From Anodontia alba (Eukaryota; Mollusca; Bivalvia; Lucinida; Lucinidae): a stretch of DNA of 64,000 nt. Position 1 is the first letter of the stretch. Each line of letters begins with the position of its first letter. Both the position numbers and the translations under genes were made by a program. The stretch is from the NCBI GenBank assembly GCA_964016985.1, contig OZ024828.1, forward strand, positions 28,278,581 through 28,342,580, written 5' to 3'. Below are positions 23,929 through 34,000 of the stretch, in pieces. The notes beneath the pieces are model-generated. The model did no database searches, was not told where the DNA came from, and saw nothing but the letters and a program-made list of their open reading frames with translations.

Positions 23929-24152
23929 TGTTACGACCGAGCACTCCTACCTTCGATTATCTGCCTTGGCAGATTACGCATAGCTTTTAAGTATATATTC
24001 AATCTCTGACAACTGCGTCAGGGAGTCGACTCTTTGGCTCAGTGGTTAGAGCATTGGATTTTATCCAGGAGGACCGGGTTGGATTCCCATGAAAGGCGGA
24101 ATATTTTTTCAGCTATGCTTCATTCCTTTGTTACGGCTATCATGTCGTAAGA
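23929..24152 (+). repeat. 5' LTR of the miniature element
   Basis: 224 bases, beginning TGTTACGAC and ending GTCGTAAGA, an imperfect inverted pair (GTCGTAACA would be exact). Differences from the 3' LTR cluster in the tRNA-like part and the last 30 bases. Confidence 0.9.
24035..24109 (+). promoter_or_regulatory. tRNA-like pol III unit in 5' LTR
   Basis: A box TGGCTCAGTGG at 24035-24045, B-box-like GGTTGGATTCC at 24077-24087 (one mismatch to GGTTCGANTCC) and T6 at 24104-24109. The GCTC...GAGC D-stem is intact; acceptor and T stems are not. It is a tRNA-like promoter, not a functional tRNA gene. Confidence 0.75.
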
Positions 24153-24170
24153 TGGGGGCTCGTCCGGGAT
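24153..24170 (+). other. Primer-binding site complementary to tRNA-Pro 3' end
   Basis: The 18 bases tgggggctcgtccgggat directly follow the 5' LTR. They equal the well-known proline-tRNA primer-binding site used by many gammaretroviruses and some other LTR elements. Position and exact identity over 18 bases make chance very unlikely. Confidence 0.9.
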
Positions 24171-24223
24171 TGGACTTTATACGCCGAAAATGGCTTCACG
24201 TCATCATAAATGATGACTTCCTT

Positions 24224-24235
24224 GAAGAGGGGGAG
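24224..24235 (+). other. Polypurine tract
   Basis: Twelve purines (gaagagggggag) lie immediately before the 3' LTR, where plus-strand priming occurs in LTR retroelements. Confidence 0.85.
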
Positions 24236-24461
24236 TGTTACGACCAAGCACTCCTACCTTCGATTATCTGCCTTGGCAGATTACGCATAGCTTCTAAGTA
24301 TATATTCAATCTCTGACAACTGCGTCAGGGAGTCGACTCTTTGGCTCAGTGGTTAGAGCATTGGATTTTTATCCGGGAGGACCAGGTTCGATTCCCACGT
24401 CAGGCGTGGAAATTTTTTCATCTATGCTTCATTCCTTTGTTGCGACTTTCATGTTGTAAGA
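24236..24461 (+). repeat. 3' LTR of the miniature element
   Basis: 226 bases, same start and end as the 5' LTR. It is followed by ATGG, the 4-base target duplication, and then by the rest of the interrupted satellite monomer. Confidence 0.9.
24342..24418 (+). promoter_or_regulatory. tRNA-like pol III unit in 3' LTR (better preserved)
   Basis: A box TGGCTCAGTGG at 24342-24352, perfect B box GGTTCGATTCC at 24385-24395 (43 bases from A-box start, the usual tRNA spacing) and a T6 terminator at 24413-24418. The D arm (GCTC/GAGC) and a T-rich anticodon-like loop are visible; pairing elsewhere is poor. Confidence 0.8.
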
Positions 24462-26793
24462 ATGGTCACCAAGGAAACATTTCTGCAAAGTTATAATGAA
24501 ATGGATCCAGTGGTTTCTGACAAGAAGAGTTTTAAATTTTTCTATATAGATATATAAGGAAAATACGCCCCGCCCCCTGGCGGCCATGTTTTTTTATGAA
24601 TCATGACGGCTTGAACAATCTTGATAGAGGGTTACATAAGAAACATTCCTGCAAAGTTATATTGAGATCGGTCCAGTGGTTTCTGAAAAGAAGATCATTA
24701 AAGTTTTCTATGTAGATATATAGGGAAAATAAGCCCAGCCCCCCCTAGCGGCCATGTTTTTTGACAAATCATAACAGCTTGAACAATCTTGGTAAAGGGT
24801 CACCAAGGAAACATTTCTGCGAAGTTATATTGAAATCAGTCCTGTGGTTTCAGACGACAAGATTTTTTCAAGTTTTCTATATAGATATATAGGGAAAATA
24901 AGCCCCGCCCCCATCCCCCCTAGCGGCCATGTTTTTTGACAAATCATGACGGCTTGAATAAACTTGATAGAGAGTCACTAAGGGAACATTTCTGCCAAGT
25001 TATATTGAAATCGGTCCAGTCGTTTATGACGAGAAGATTTTTAAAGTTTTCTATATAGATATATAGGGGAAAAAAAAACCCGCCCCCCTAGCGGCCATGT
25101 TTTTTGACAAATCATGGCTGCTTGAACAATCTTGGTAGAGGATCACTGAAGAAACTTTTCTGCAAAATTACATTGAAATCAGTCCAATGGTTTCTGACAG
25201 AGAAGATTTTTAAAGTTTTCTATATAGATATATAAGGAAACTAAGCCCCGCCCCCTGATGGCCATGTTTTTTGACGAATCCAAATGGCTTGAACAATCTT
25301 GGTAGAGGATCTTGAAGGAACATTTCTGCAAAATTATACTGAAATCGATCCAGTGGTTTCTGACAAGAAGATTTTTAAAGTCTTCTATATAGATACAGAG
25401 GGAAAATCAGACAGGCCCCCTGGCGGCCATGTTTTTTGACGAATCCATATGGCTTGAACACTCTTGGTAGAGGATCACCAAAGGAACATTTCTGCAAAAT
25501 TATATTGAAATTGGTCCAGTGGTTTCTGACGAGAAGATTTTTAAAGTTTTCTATATAGATATATGGGGAAAATAAGCCCCGACACCCTTTGGCCAAGTTT
25601 TTTGACGAATCCAAATGGCTGGAACAATCTTGGTAGAGGATCACCAAAGGAACATTTCTGCAAAATTATATTGAAATCGATCCAGTGGTTTCTGACAAGA
25701 AGGTTTTTTAATTTTTCTATATAGATACATAGGGAAAATAAGCCTGACCCCCCCCAACCCCCACCCCCCATATGGGGAAAATAAGCCCCGACACCCTTTG
25801 GCCATGTTTTTTGACTAATCCAAATGGCTTGAACAATCTTTTTAGAGGATCACCAAAGGAACATTTCTGAAAAAATTATATTGAAATCGGTCCAGTGATT
25901 TCTGACAAGAAGATTTTTAAAGTTTTCTATATAGATATATAGGGAAAATAAGCCCCGCCCCCTGGCAGCCATGTTTTTTGACGAATCCAAATGGCTTGAA
26001 TAATCTTGGTAGAGGATCACCAAAGGAACATTTCTGCCAAGTTATATTGAAATCGGTCCAATGGTTTCTGACAGGAAGATTTTTAAAGTTTTCTATATAG
26101 ACATATGGGGAAAATAAGCCCCGGCCCCTGGCGGCCATGTTTTTTGACGAATCCAAATGTTTTTTGACAAATCCAAATGGCTTAAACAATCTTGGTAGAG
26201 GATCACCAAAGGAACATTTCTGCAAAATTATATTGAAATCGGTCCAGTGGTTTCTGACAAGAAGATTTTTAAAGTTTTCTATATAGATATATGGGGAAAA
26301 TAAGCCCCGACCCCCCGCGGCCATGTTTTTTGACGAATCCAAATGGCCTGAACAATCTTGGTAGAGGATCACCAAAGGAACATTTCTGCAAAATTATACT
26401 GAAATCGGTCCAGTGGTTTCTGATAAGAAGATTTTTTAAGTTTTTAGTTAAAAAATCTATTTTTAGTTCCTGTGACCTAGATATGCAACGGACCGGAACC
26501 ATTTGAACAACTTTGAAAGACGACCAACCAAGGATCATTCCTGTGAAGTTTGGTTAAAATCCAATCAGTGGTTTAGGAGGAGATGTTGTTTAAAGATTGT
26601 GGACAGACGGACGGACATATGGATGACGATGACGCCGACGACAACGGACGGTGAGTGATCACAAAAGCTCACCTTGAGCCTTCAGCTCAGGTGAGCTAAA
26701 AACATAACGGATGGATGCACGGACGGATGCACACATGCACAAACATCCCAGAAGCAATATGCCCCTCCAACTTCTTCGAATTTGGGGGCATAA

Positions 26794-27080
26794 TGAATAG
26801 ACAAACAGACGAACGGAAGGATGGACAAGTCCAAAGCAATATGCCCTCCTAACTTCCAGTGACAAATGGAAGAGAAACCAATGCAAGTAAAATTTCTTAT
26901 TTCTTTTCAAAGAAATAGAGTTTCGCAAACTGTCTCCTTTGAAAACCTTACTTCCCAATTTTCTGGGAAAAATAAAAAGATATCACCAGTTTGTCATCTG
27001 CTGAATTTTCTCTCTCAAAGACTGAACAATTCAGTAACTTAGTATCATATTTGCATTTAAGGAGGCTTGTTTGGAAAGTT
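26794..27080. other. Junction DNA with a second 3' end remnant
   Basis: At 26797-26860 a second 'acaaacagacgaacgg...gcaatatgcc' repeats the 3' end type of the 19553-26793 element. The rest is ordinary AT-rich sequence in which I see nothing more. Confidence 0.5.
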
Positions 27081-27087
27081 TGATTTA

Positions 27088-27235
27088 GGGCTTTACGGAC
27101 CAGTCAACCAATCATCATCATGTTGAGCAGTCAGTTTACCTAACAACTATTTTCCTGCACAGGTTTAGTCTTCTTCTAAGTGGTTAACTAGTACTTTGCA
27201 CATTCTTTTGCAAGAAAGTTTGGGCAGCTATGCTT
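27088..27235 (-). mobile_element. Degenerate SINE fragment S3
   Basis: 'ctttacggaccagtcaacc', 'gtcagtttacctaaca' and 'aggtttagtcttctt.taagtggttaac' match the SINE body on minus with many changes. Confidence 0.7.
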
Positions 27236-27730
27236 AAGAAATCAGGTGCAGTTTGATCAGGGTCTTAAGTTCTAAGTTATTTGTCAGGCAGATTAGACAG
27301 GCAGATTTGTCCAAATTTTAGGTTCTGTAAATGTCCTAAAATTTCAAACACTGCATTCAATACCTTTTTGCCTAATTTTTACTTTTTGTGCAGCGGTTTC
27401 TTAAAATACTTAGTGGAATGGCAATTAGTGCAGTCCCTGATCAGACTGCTCCTTCAGTCTGATCTGGGTCTGCACTGTTTGCATACGCCATTTTGTCAAA
27501 CACTGTGGTGTATGAAATTTTAGGACATTAACCTTATGTATCAGTAGCAAGACCTGAATGCAATTATTTTTACGCACATGCATCCAGGAAAAAACCTAAG
27601 AACAATCCTCCTTGCTATTGTTTCCACAATCAATGGGGCTATTTGTAAGGGAAAGAATTTGCCCCCCTTTGGAGGCAAATTCTTTCCTTTAGGAGGAGAC
27701 CCTATGATAAATGGAGAAATGTTAGGTGAT

Positions 27731-28042
27731 CTCGTTTGTTTGTGTTGCAGTTTTACGGTCCAGTCAACCTAATGGGATCATGTCGAGCATGGTCAGTTTA
27801 CCTAACCACACTTTTACCAGGCAGGCTTAGTCCTCTAAGCAGTTAACCAGTATAGTGCACAGTCTTTTGCCAGAAACTGACAACTGTTCTTTTTGAATCA
27901 GCAGAAGGGAGAGAACGACCATAGAAAATATTTCATGATCAAATCTCCACTAAAGAATGTTACCGACTCAGCAGGGGTCGAACATGCAACCTCCTGATCA
28001 CCAGTCCAACGCGCATCCAACTGAGCCACCAAGCCTGGCTTT
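27731..28042 (-). mobile_element. Full-length tRNA-derived SINE S4
   Basis: On the minus strand it starts with the tRNA-like head GCCAGGCTTGGTGGCTCAGT (A box TGGCTCAGTTGG) and a B-box-like ATGTTCGACCC, continues through the common body, and ends in a CAAACAAAC-type tail (left side). Flanking duplications are not clear, so it is probably older than S5. Confidence 0.85.
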
Positions 28043-28179
28043 TTATCTCACTTTATTGCAAATGTTTTTCCTTCTGCTCTTGCATAATGGTATTAAGTGG
28101 TATGACTGTATGTATCATAGCTCCAGATAAGCAGTGGTATCCACATAATATTTTTTCTTATTTCTCTACTAAAACATCT

Positions 28180-29190
28180 AAGTCTGTGGGTCATGACTGC
28201 TGATGGTGCTAATAAAAACTTTTGACCAGTATTTTTTTTTTTTTTTTTTTTTGTGTTGAGGTTTTACGGCCCAGTCAACCCAATGGGGTCATGTCGAGCG
28301 CGGTCAGTTTACCTAACCACACGTTTACTGGGCAGGCTTAGTCCTCTAAGCGGTTAACCAGTATTGTGCACATTCTTTCGCCAGAAACTGACAACTGCCC
28401 TTCTTGAATCAGCAGAAGGGAGAGAATGACCGTAGAAAATATTTCATGATCAATCTCCACGAAACAATGTTGCCGACCTCGGCTGGGGTTGAACCCGCGA
28501 CCTCCTGGTCTCCAGTCGGACGGCGCATCCAACTGAGCCACCGAGGCTGGCTTTTGACCAGTATCTATCATGATATCCAATACGAGCTAACTCCATCATG
28601 TAGTTTAGAAGTAAGGAGATCCTAAAAATTTTTACTTAAACTTTTAACACAAAAATTCTAAGTCTGTGACCTTGACCATGACATGACCTAGAGTGGTGGG
28701 GATGGTACTGCTCAAAATTTTGGACCAATATGTATCATCATACCAAAGATGAATCAATTCAGTGGTAAGGTTAGGTCTTAAAATCTTTAACATTTAAATC
28801 CTAAATCTGTAACCTTGATCTCAAGGTCAGTCATGAGAGCTGATGGTGCTGATAAAAACTTTTGCCCAGTATCTTTCGTGATACCAAATAGGAACTAAAT
28901 CCATTATTTAGTTTTGAAGTAATGAGATCCTAAAAACTTTGATGTAAAATTTTAACATGAAAATTCTGAGTCTTTGATCTTGACCTTGACATGACCTAGG
29001 GTAGTGGGGATAGTACTGCGCAAAATTTTGGACCAATTTGTATCACCATACCAAAGATGAATCACATTGGTGATAAGGTTAGGAAATATGAAGTCTTAAA
29101 CACTTAAATGAAAACTTTAACATTTGTGGACCACGACGCTGAGGGTAGTACAATAGCTCTCCCTGGAAGTTGATCAGGCAAGCTAAAAAA
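28180..29190 (+). mobile_element. Tandem-repeat element (unit about 310 bp) interrupted by SINE S5
   Basis: Units at about 28190 and 28840 share 'gctgatggtgct.ataaaaac', 'accagtatct' and 'ttgaccttgacatgaccta'. The right end 'acaatagctctccctggaagttgatcaggcaagctaaaaa' has the terminal layout of the pearl-like elements. No coding sequence. Confidence 0.55.
28233..28550 (-). mobile_element. Full-length SINE S5 with exact 14-bp target duplication
   Basis: On minus: the head GCCAGCCTCGGTGGCTCAGT contains A box TGGCTCAGTTGG; the B box is GGTTCAACCCC. The body follows, with a 20-base T run (poly-A tail on minus) at 28233-28252. The duplication cttttgaccagtat lies at 28219-28232 and 28551-28564. It inserted into a tandem-repeat unit whose uninterrupted relative is visible at about 28850-28880. 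This is the best reference copy of the family here. Confidence 0.95.
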
Positions 29191-29527
29191 TATGAAATAT
29201 GTAGGTCAGGTGAGGATTTTTTTTTTTTTTGACATTTTTATTAGAATTATACCATAATCAACAAATATATTTGTACTTTGCATATAGAATTTTACCAAGT
29301 CTGTTTGACTATCCTGTGTCTAAAAGTACTGACAGAATGGAAAACAGTGAAGCCCAGATCAAACTGGATCTGGGTCTACACTGTTTGCTCAGATCTTCTT
29401 GTTCAAATACATATATTTAGCAGTAATATTTTCTCACAGTACCATCTTTTTTTTTTTTTTGAGAAAATATGAAAAAAATTGCTAGGTTTATTTATTTGAC
29501 CTTATCAGTCTCCTTGAAAGTTATGTG

Positions 29528-29597
29528 GTCGAGCTGGGATTCGAACTTGCACCTTGAATCTGCAGTCAGACACTACCGAGTGCGCTATGAAGCTGGC
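29528..29597 (-). other. tRNA-like sequence (SINE head or tRNA pseudogene)
   Basis: On minus, A-box-like TAGCGCACTCGG and an excellent B box GTTCGAATCCC occur with tRNA spacing. The acceptor arms do not pair (GCCAGCTT versus CTCGACCACA), so I do not call it a tRNA gene. It may be the head of a SINE family whose body is missing. Confidence 0.55.
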
Positions 29598-29672
29598 AAA
29601 TATCAGGACACCTTAACTCCTTACTTAAACCCATAAATTTGAAAAAAAAGTCTACTTTACTATCTGCTGATG

Positions 29673-29960
29673 TGTTTGTTTGTGTTGAGGTTTTACGGCC
29701 CAGTAAACCCATTAGGGTTTGTTTGTGTTGAGGTTTTACGGCCCAGTCAACCCAGTGGGGTCATGTCGAGCGCGGTCAGTTTACCTAACCACACGTTTAC
29801 TGGGCAGGCTTAGTCCTCTAAGCGGTTAACCAGTAGTGTGCACATTCTTTCGCCAGAAACTGACAAACCCATTAGGGTAATGTCGATCACAGTCAGTTTA
29901 CCTAACCACAATTTGTCCTAGGCAGGCTTAGTCCTCTAAGTGGTTAACCAGAAACTGACC
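29673..29960 (-). mobile_element. SINE S6, interrupted by another SINE
   Basis: Outer parts 29673-29718 and 29865-29960 together give a continuous SINE body ('cggcccagtaaacccattagggt' continues in 'aatgtcgatcacagtcag'). The tRNA-like head is missing. Confidence 0.85.
29719..29864 (-). mobile_element. SINE S7, 5'-truncated, inserted inside S6 with 14-bp duplication
   Basis: It begins with the tail-side 'ttgtttgtgttgaggtttta' and ends at 'cgccagaaactgac'. aaacccattagggt brackets it at 29705-29718 and 29865-29878. S7 matches the S5 body closely and is younger than S6. Confidence 0.9.
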
Positions 29961-30126
29961 AGATGCTGCATTCTGTGGCATCAGATCTGGGTCTACACCC
30001 TTTCCTCAAGACATGATCACTCATCTGTGCCAGAAAGCCTACCACAGACAATAGTGTGAAATCAACTTATACCCTCTGAGCAAATTCTGCAAATGATGGA
30101 TTGATATTTTTCTTATTTTTCTTCAG

Positions 30127-30268
30127 AAAGAATGTGCACAATACTGGTTAACCACTTTAAGGACTAAGTCTGCCCAGTAAAAGTGTGGTTAAGTACTCGT
30201 AAACTGACTGTGCTTGACATGACCCATTGGGTTGACTGGGCCATAAAACCTCAACACAAACAAACAAA
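30127..30268 (+). mobile_element. SINE fragment S8, opposite orientation
   Basis: The body reads on the plus strand: 'gaatgtgcacaatactggtt', 'gactaagtctgcccagtaaa', 'cattgggttgactgggcc' and the tail 'cctcaacacaaacaaacaaa'. All other copies in the window read on minus. Confidence 0.85.
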
Positions 30269-30335
30269 TCACTGCTAGTGCTGATCTATTTTAGTAATTA
30301 ACCACTGTTTTGAAGTCAGTTGTACAATATGAAAA

Positions 30336-30608
30336 AATGCCTATTCAAATATAAAGAAAATTTTACATCCAAAATCTGAAATTTTTTAGAAAAAAAAAAA
30401 ACCCTGGTATTTTTCTTGTTTCTGCTCAAAACATAGATTGTGGGTACTCGTTAGAACTGCCTCACAGAGGCGGTTCTAATGAGTACCCACAATCTATGTT
30501 TTTGAGCAGAAATAAGAAAAATAATGTATACCCCTGTAAACCCCAGTTTTACTTTATAAAAGTGGGGTTTTAGGGGGTCAAAATTATATAGGTATGTTCT
30601 CGTGATGT
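30336..30608. mobile_element. Foldback element P5, sister of P3
   Basis: Arms 'tctgctcaaaacatagattg...' meet near 30470 ('ctgcctcacagaggcgg'). The left flank 'gcctattcaaatata' and right flank 'gtatacccctgtaaacccca' match P3 at 12112-12388 almost base for base. Confidence 0.8.
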
Positions 30609-30864
30609 AAAGCAGATCAAATCATGAGAACAGAGCATAAGTGATTTATCTTCTTACAACTGACCAACAAACTGTGATTTATCGCTCAACAAATCAAGCA
30701 CAAGAGCTGATCTATTTCAATTCCAACACACAGAAAATGACAAAAAAGTAATAATATCCTTCAGATTCTTCCAACTTTCCCGCCATCTAATAAAGAAATC
30801 CCGCCAACAGTTTTGAGTGTTAATGCTGAGGTTTAAATGGATGGATGGATGGATATTTTGTTTA

Positions 30865-30899
30865 TAGACGCTCAACCCTAAAAGGGCATATAGCGTCTA
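30865..30899 (-). other. 3' UTR hairpin of the LINE
   Basis: tagacgct (30865-30872) pairs with agcgtcta (30892-30899), and inside it ccct (30876-30879) pairs with aggg (30883-30886) around an AAA loop. A stem-loop just before the repeat tail is a likely recognition site for the element's own reverse transcriptase (inference). Confidence 0.75.
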
Positions 30900-31011
30900 A
30901 TAAGATGATTATATGATGATTTTATTTAATGAGAAATTAAAAATATCTAGGATTGATGAGTTCATTTTAAAAAGATAAAGTATCAATGATTTTATGTTAT
31001 TAAAATACAGA

Positions 31012-34000
31012 TCATATTTTATTAAAAAGTCCGATCTCTTTCAGAAAATCGAGTATTTTTTGAGTTGGCATATTAAAAAGTTCCTTTATATTTTTTACAT
31101 TAAAATACTTTGTGCGAATATAATTAAATTCAGCACAAGTGACAAGAAAATGTTTGACCGTAAAAGGTTCGTTACAAGGAATGCAGAATGGAGCTTGTTC
31201 ATTGTTTAAAATATAAGAATGAGTAATTCTAGTGTGTCCAAGTCTACATCTCGTGATTTTTGTTTGTTCTTTTCTGCTGAGATTAGAGAATGTGCATTTG
31301 CTGTTAAAATTTGGTTTGATTTCATTTAATTTATTATAAGTTTGTGTTTCCCAAACAGACTGACATTTGTTGTTGATGTATTGACAGACGTTTGATTTAA
31401 AGTCGGAGTGAGGAATTTTGAAATTGGTTATTACTAAGGATAATGCAGCTTCTGGATCTGCTAATTCATTTCCACGAATATTAACGTGGCCGGGAAGCCA
31501 ACAAAATACAATTTCTTTTGAAGCGGAAAGATAATAATATTTTTTAAGAATTTGCTGAATTAATGGGTTTCTATGGTGTAAATCTTTAAGAGATTTTAAT
31601 ACAGAAAGAGAATCTGAATAAATGATAAACTGTTTTTCAGACTGATCTCTGATATGGTAAAGTGCAATATCAATTGCCTTGGCTTCGGCGGTAAAAATGG
31701 AGCTATTATCAGGTAATCTGATACTGTCAGTAAAATTTGGACTAATAACAGAACAAGCAACTTTCTCATCTTGTTTCGAACCATCTGTATAAATTGACAG
31801 GTAATGTTTATAACTTGATTTGATTTCTAAAAATTCATTCTTAAAAATATGCGACTCGACTTCTGTTTTTTTATTTTTATGAAGGTCTAAAATAATCTTT
31901 GGAGGGTTTAACGTCCATGGCTCTTTTGATGGAAAAGAAAAATGCTGAACATTTTTAATATTGATATTGGCCTCTTCAAGTAACGGTTGTATTCTCAGGC
32001 CAAGGGGTTTAATAGCTGTTGGTTTATTATTGTAAAATCTTTCATATTTAGGGTTAAAAACACAATCATGAGCTGAATTACGTGGATTGGCGGCTAATTT
32101 AGTAACATATTGAAGAGACAATTTCTCTCTTCTTATATACAATGATGGTTCATTTGATTCAGCGTATAAACTTTCGACGGGGGAAGTACGAAAAGCCCCT
32201 AGAGCCAGACGTAAACCTTGGTGATGGATAGTATCCAAAGATTTCAAATAAGATTTTCTAGCGGATCCATAAACTATGGATCCATAATCCAGTTTAGATC
32301 TAATTAAAGATCTATAAAGATTTAAAAGAACAGTACGATCTCCTCCCCAGTCGGAACTGGAGAGAACTTTAAGAATATCAAGAGCTTTTAAACATTTAGC
32401 TTTTAAAGCTTTGATGTGTGGTATAAAAGATAATTTGTTATCGAACAAAAGACCGAGGAATTTTGCTTCACTGACGACTGGAATTGGACTACCGTATATG
32501 GTGAGATGAGGATCTAAATGTAGCTGACGTATCTGACAAAAATGAACGCATTGAGTTTTTGTTTTTGAAAATTTGAAACCATTTTCTGTTGCCCAATCTT
32601 CTATATTGTTTAAACATCGTTGTAGTTTGAATTCAATGGTTTCCATATTTTTCGATCTAATAAATATTCCAAAATCGTCAACAAAAAGTGAACAATCAAG
32701 GTCTTTCACACATTTAACAATATCGTTAATTTTAATGCCAAACAAGGTAGGTGATAAAATGCTTCCCTGTGGTACACCTTGTTCTTGTTTAAATATGTCC
32801 GATAACGTATTACCTATTCGAACATTAAATGTTCGATCTGATAAAAAATTTTGAATAAAAAGTGGTAATCGGCCTTTAAGGCCTAATTTATGTAAATCTT
32901 TCATGATGCCATGTTTCCATGTAGTATCGTAAGCTTTTTCAAGATCAAAAAATACAGCTACGACATGTTCTTTTTTAATAAAGGCATCACGAATAAAGGA
33001 TTCCAAACGAATCAAATGATCGTTTGTACAGTTATTTTTTCTGAATCCAGCTTGATATTTTGTTATAAGCTGGTTTGATTCCAAGAACCAAACCAGCCTA
33101 TCATTAATCATTCTCTCCATTGTTTTACATAAACAACTTGTCAAAGCAATAGGTCTGTAGTTAGTAGCTTCAGTATGATCTTTATTTGGTTTTGGTATAG
33201 GTATAATGGTTGCTTTACTCCAGTCTTTTGGAAATTTTCCAGTGATCCAAATATCATTTAAAATATTTAATAAAGTTTTTAAAGCGTTATCGGGTAAATG
33301 TTTAAGAATTTGATAATGAATGTCATCAGGACCAGCAGCTGTATCATGAGATTTATGAAGAGCATCTAATAATTCTGAAGCTGTGAATGGTACATTATAT
33401 TTTTCATGATTTAGTGACGTAAAATTTAGATGCTCTTTCTCTCGTTCCTGTTTTATGTTTTGAAAGGTTTCGGAATAGTTTGCACTAGAAGAGTTTTTCT
33501 GAAAATTCTCTCCTAGTGCATTGGAAATATCTTTAGTCGTTGAGCATATATTTCCATTTGATTTAATGTGGACATGCTTGTTATTTTTATTTTTGCCAGT
33601 AATTTTTCGAATCATGTCCCATATCTTCTTTGCTGGAGTTCTAGAATTAAGTTTGGAGACGTATTGCTGCCAAGATGTTCTTTTAGCCGTTTTTATTGTC
33701 TTGCGAGCTTTTGCTCGCATTTGTTTGGCATGGATAAGATTTTCTTTTGTTGGCTGCCTATTGAACTTTCGTAAGGCAGATTTTCTTTTATTTATTAAAT
33801 TTTTAACATCTTTATTAAACCAAGGTCTATTTCTTTTTGAACGTGTCGAGGACTTTGGAATACATTTTTCGGCTACATGAATTAATGTATCAGTAAAAGC
33901 TTGTATATCATCTGCTGTTTTAAACATTTCAGGATTTAATTTTTCATTACATAGCTCCATAAAATTCTCCCAGTTTGCTTTATTGAAATTCCATCGGGAA

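Larger units (their letters stand above)
23929..24461 (+). mobile_element. Miniature LTR retrotransposon (TRIM) with pol III unit in each LTR
   Basis: Two direct repeats (23929-24152 and 24236-24461, about 93% identical by eye) start with tgttacgacc and end with gt(c/t)gtaaga. The 83-base interior starts with an 18-nt primer-binding site, contains a 7-bp hairpin (24200-24217: gtcatca / tgatgac) and ends with a polypurine tract. ATGG flanks both ends (23925-23928 and 24462-24465). Removing the element and one ATGG restores a normal 166-bp monomer ('gtaga-tggtcaccaaggaaac'). There is no room for gag or pol, so it depends on another element. Each LTR holds tRNA-like A and B boxes and a T6 terminator. 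Confidence 0.9.
22928..26697 (+). mobile_element. Pearl-like element E2 with ~17 x 166-bp array and nested LTR element
   Basis: The 5' end is 'caagagcaccatgatggtcc' then 'gtcgctcacctgagc'; the 3' end is the GACGG microsatellite, 'gctcaccttgagccttcagc' and 'tcaggtgagctaaa'. About seventeen 166-bp monomers are present. Those up to about 25100 carry 'aatcatga' and 'agagggtcacc'; those from 25262 on carry 'aatccaaatgg' and 'agaggatcacc', as in E1, E3 and E4. A 19-base run of C lies at 23046-23064. A 533-bp LTR element (23929-24461) interrupts one monomer. A small duplication inside one monomer is visible at about 26140-26175. Confidence 0.85.
19553..26793 (+). mobile_element. 325-bp-repeat element hosting two pearl-like insertions
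   Basis: The 5' end has 'gtgtttgtaaaacact' + 'atgcccccaac'; the 3' end has 'ggacggatgcac' microsatellite and the hairpin 'atgcccctccaacttcttcg...gggggcat'. The native DNA is a tandem array with a period of about 325 bases ('gcatgcacagttcaaaact', 'atgctatgcatcaaaaagtg', 'agggccataactca', 'aatcctgat.ggaa'): monomer marks at 19777, 20101, 22245, 22571 and 22896. E5 (20322-21974) and E2 (22928-26697) are inserted at the same point of two different monomers, in 'gcatcAAAAAgtgtg'. No protein is encoded. This is a second terminal subtype with the same general plan as the pearl-like elements. Confidence 0.65.

Noticed and set aside
24089..24316. 75-residue open frame across the miniature LTR element
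   Set aside because: It runs from one LTR through primer site and polypurine tract into the other and has no protein motif.
24027..24418. Two tRNA genes
   Set aside because: A and B boxes are good, but acceptor and T stems do not pair and both copies lie inside LTRs, so they are tRNA-like promoters.
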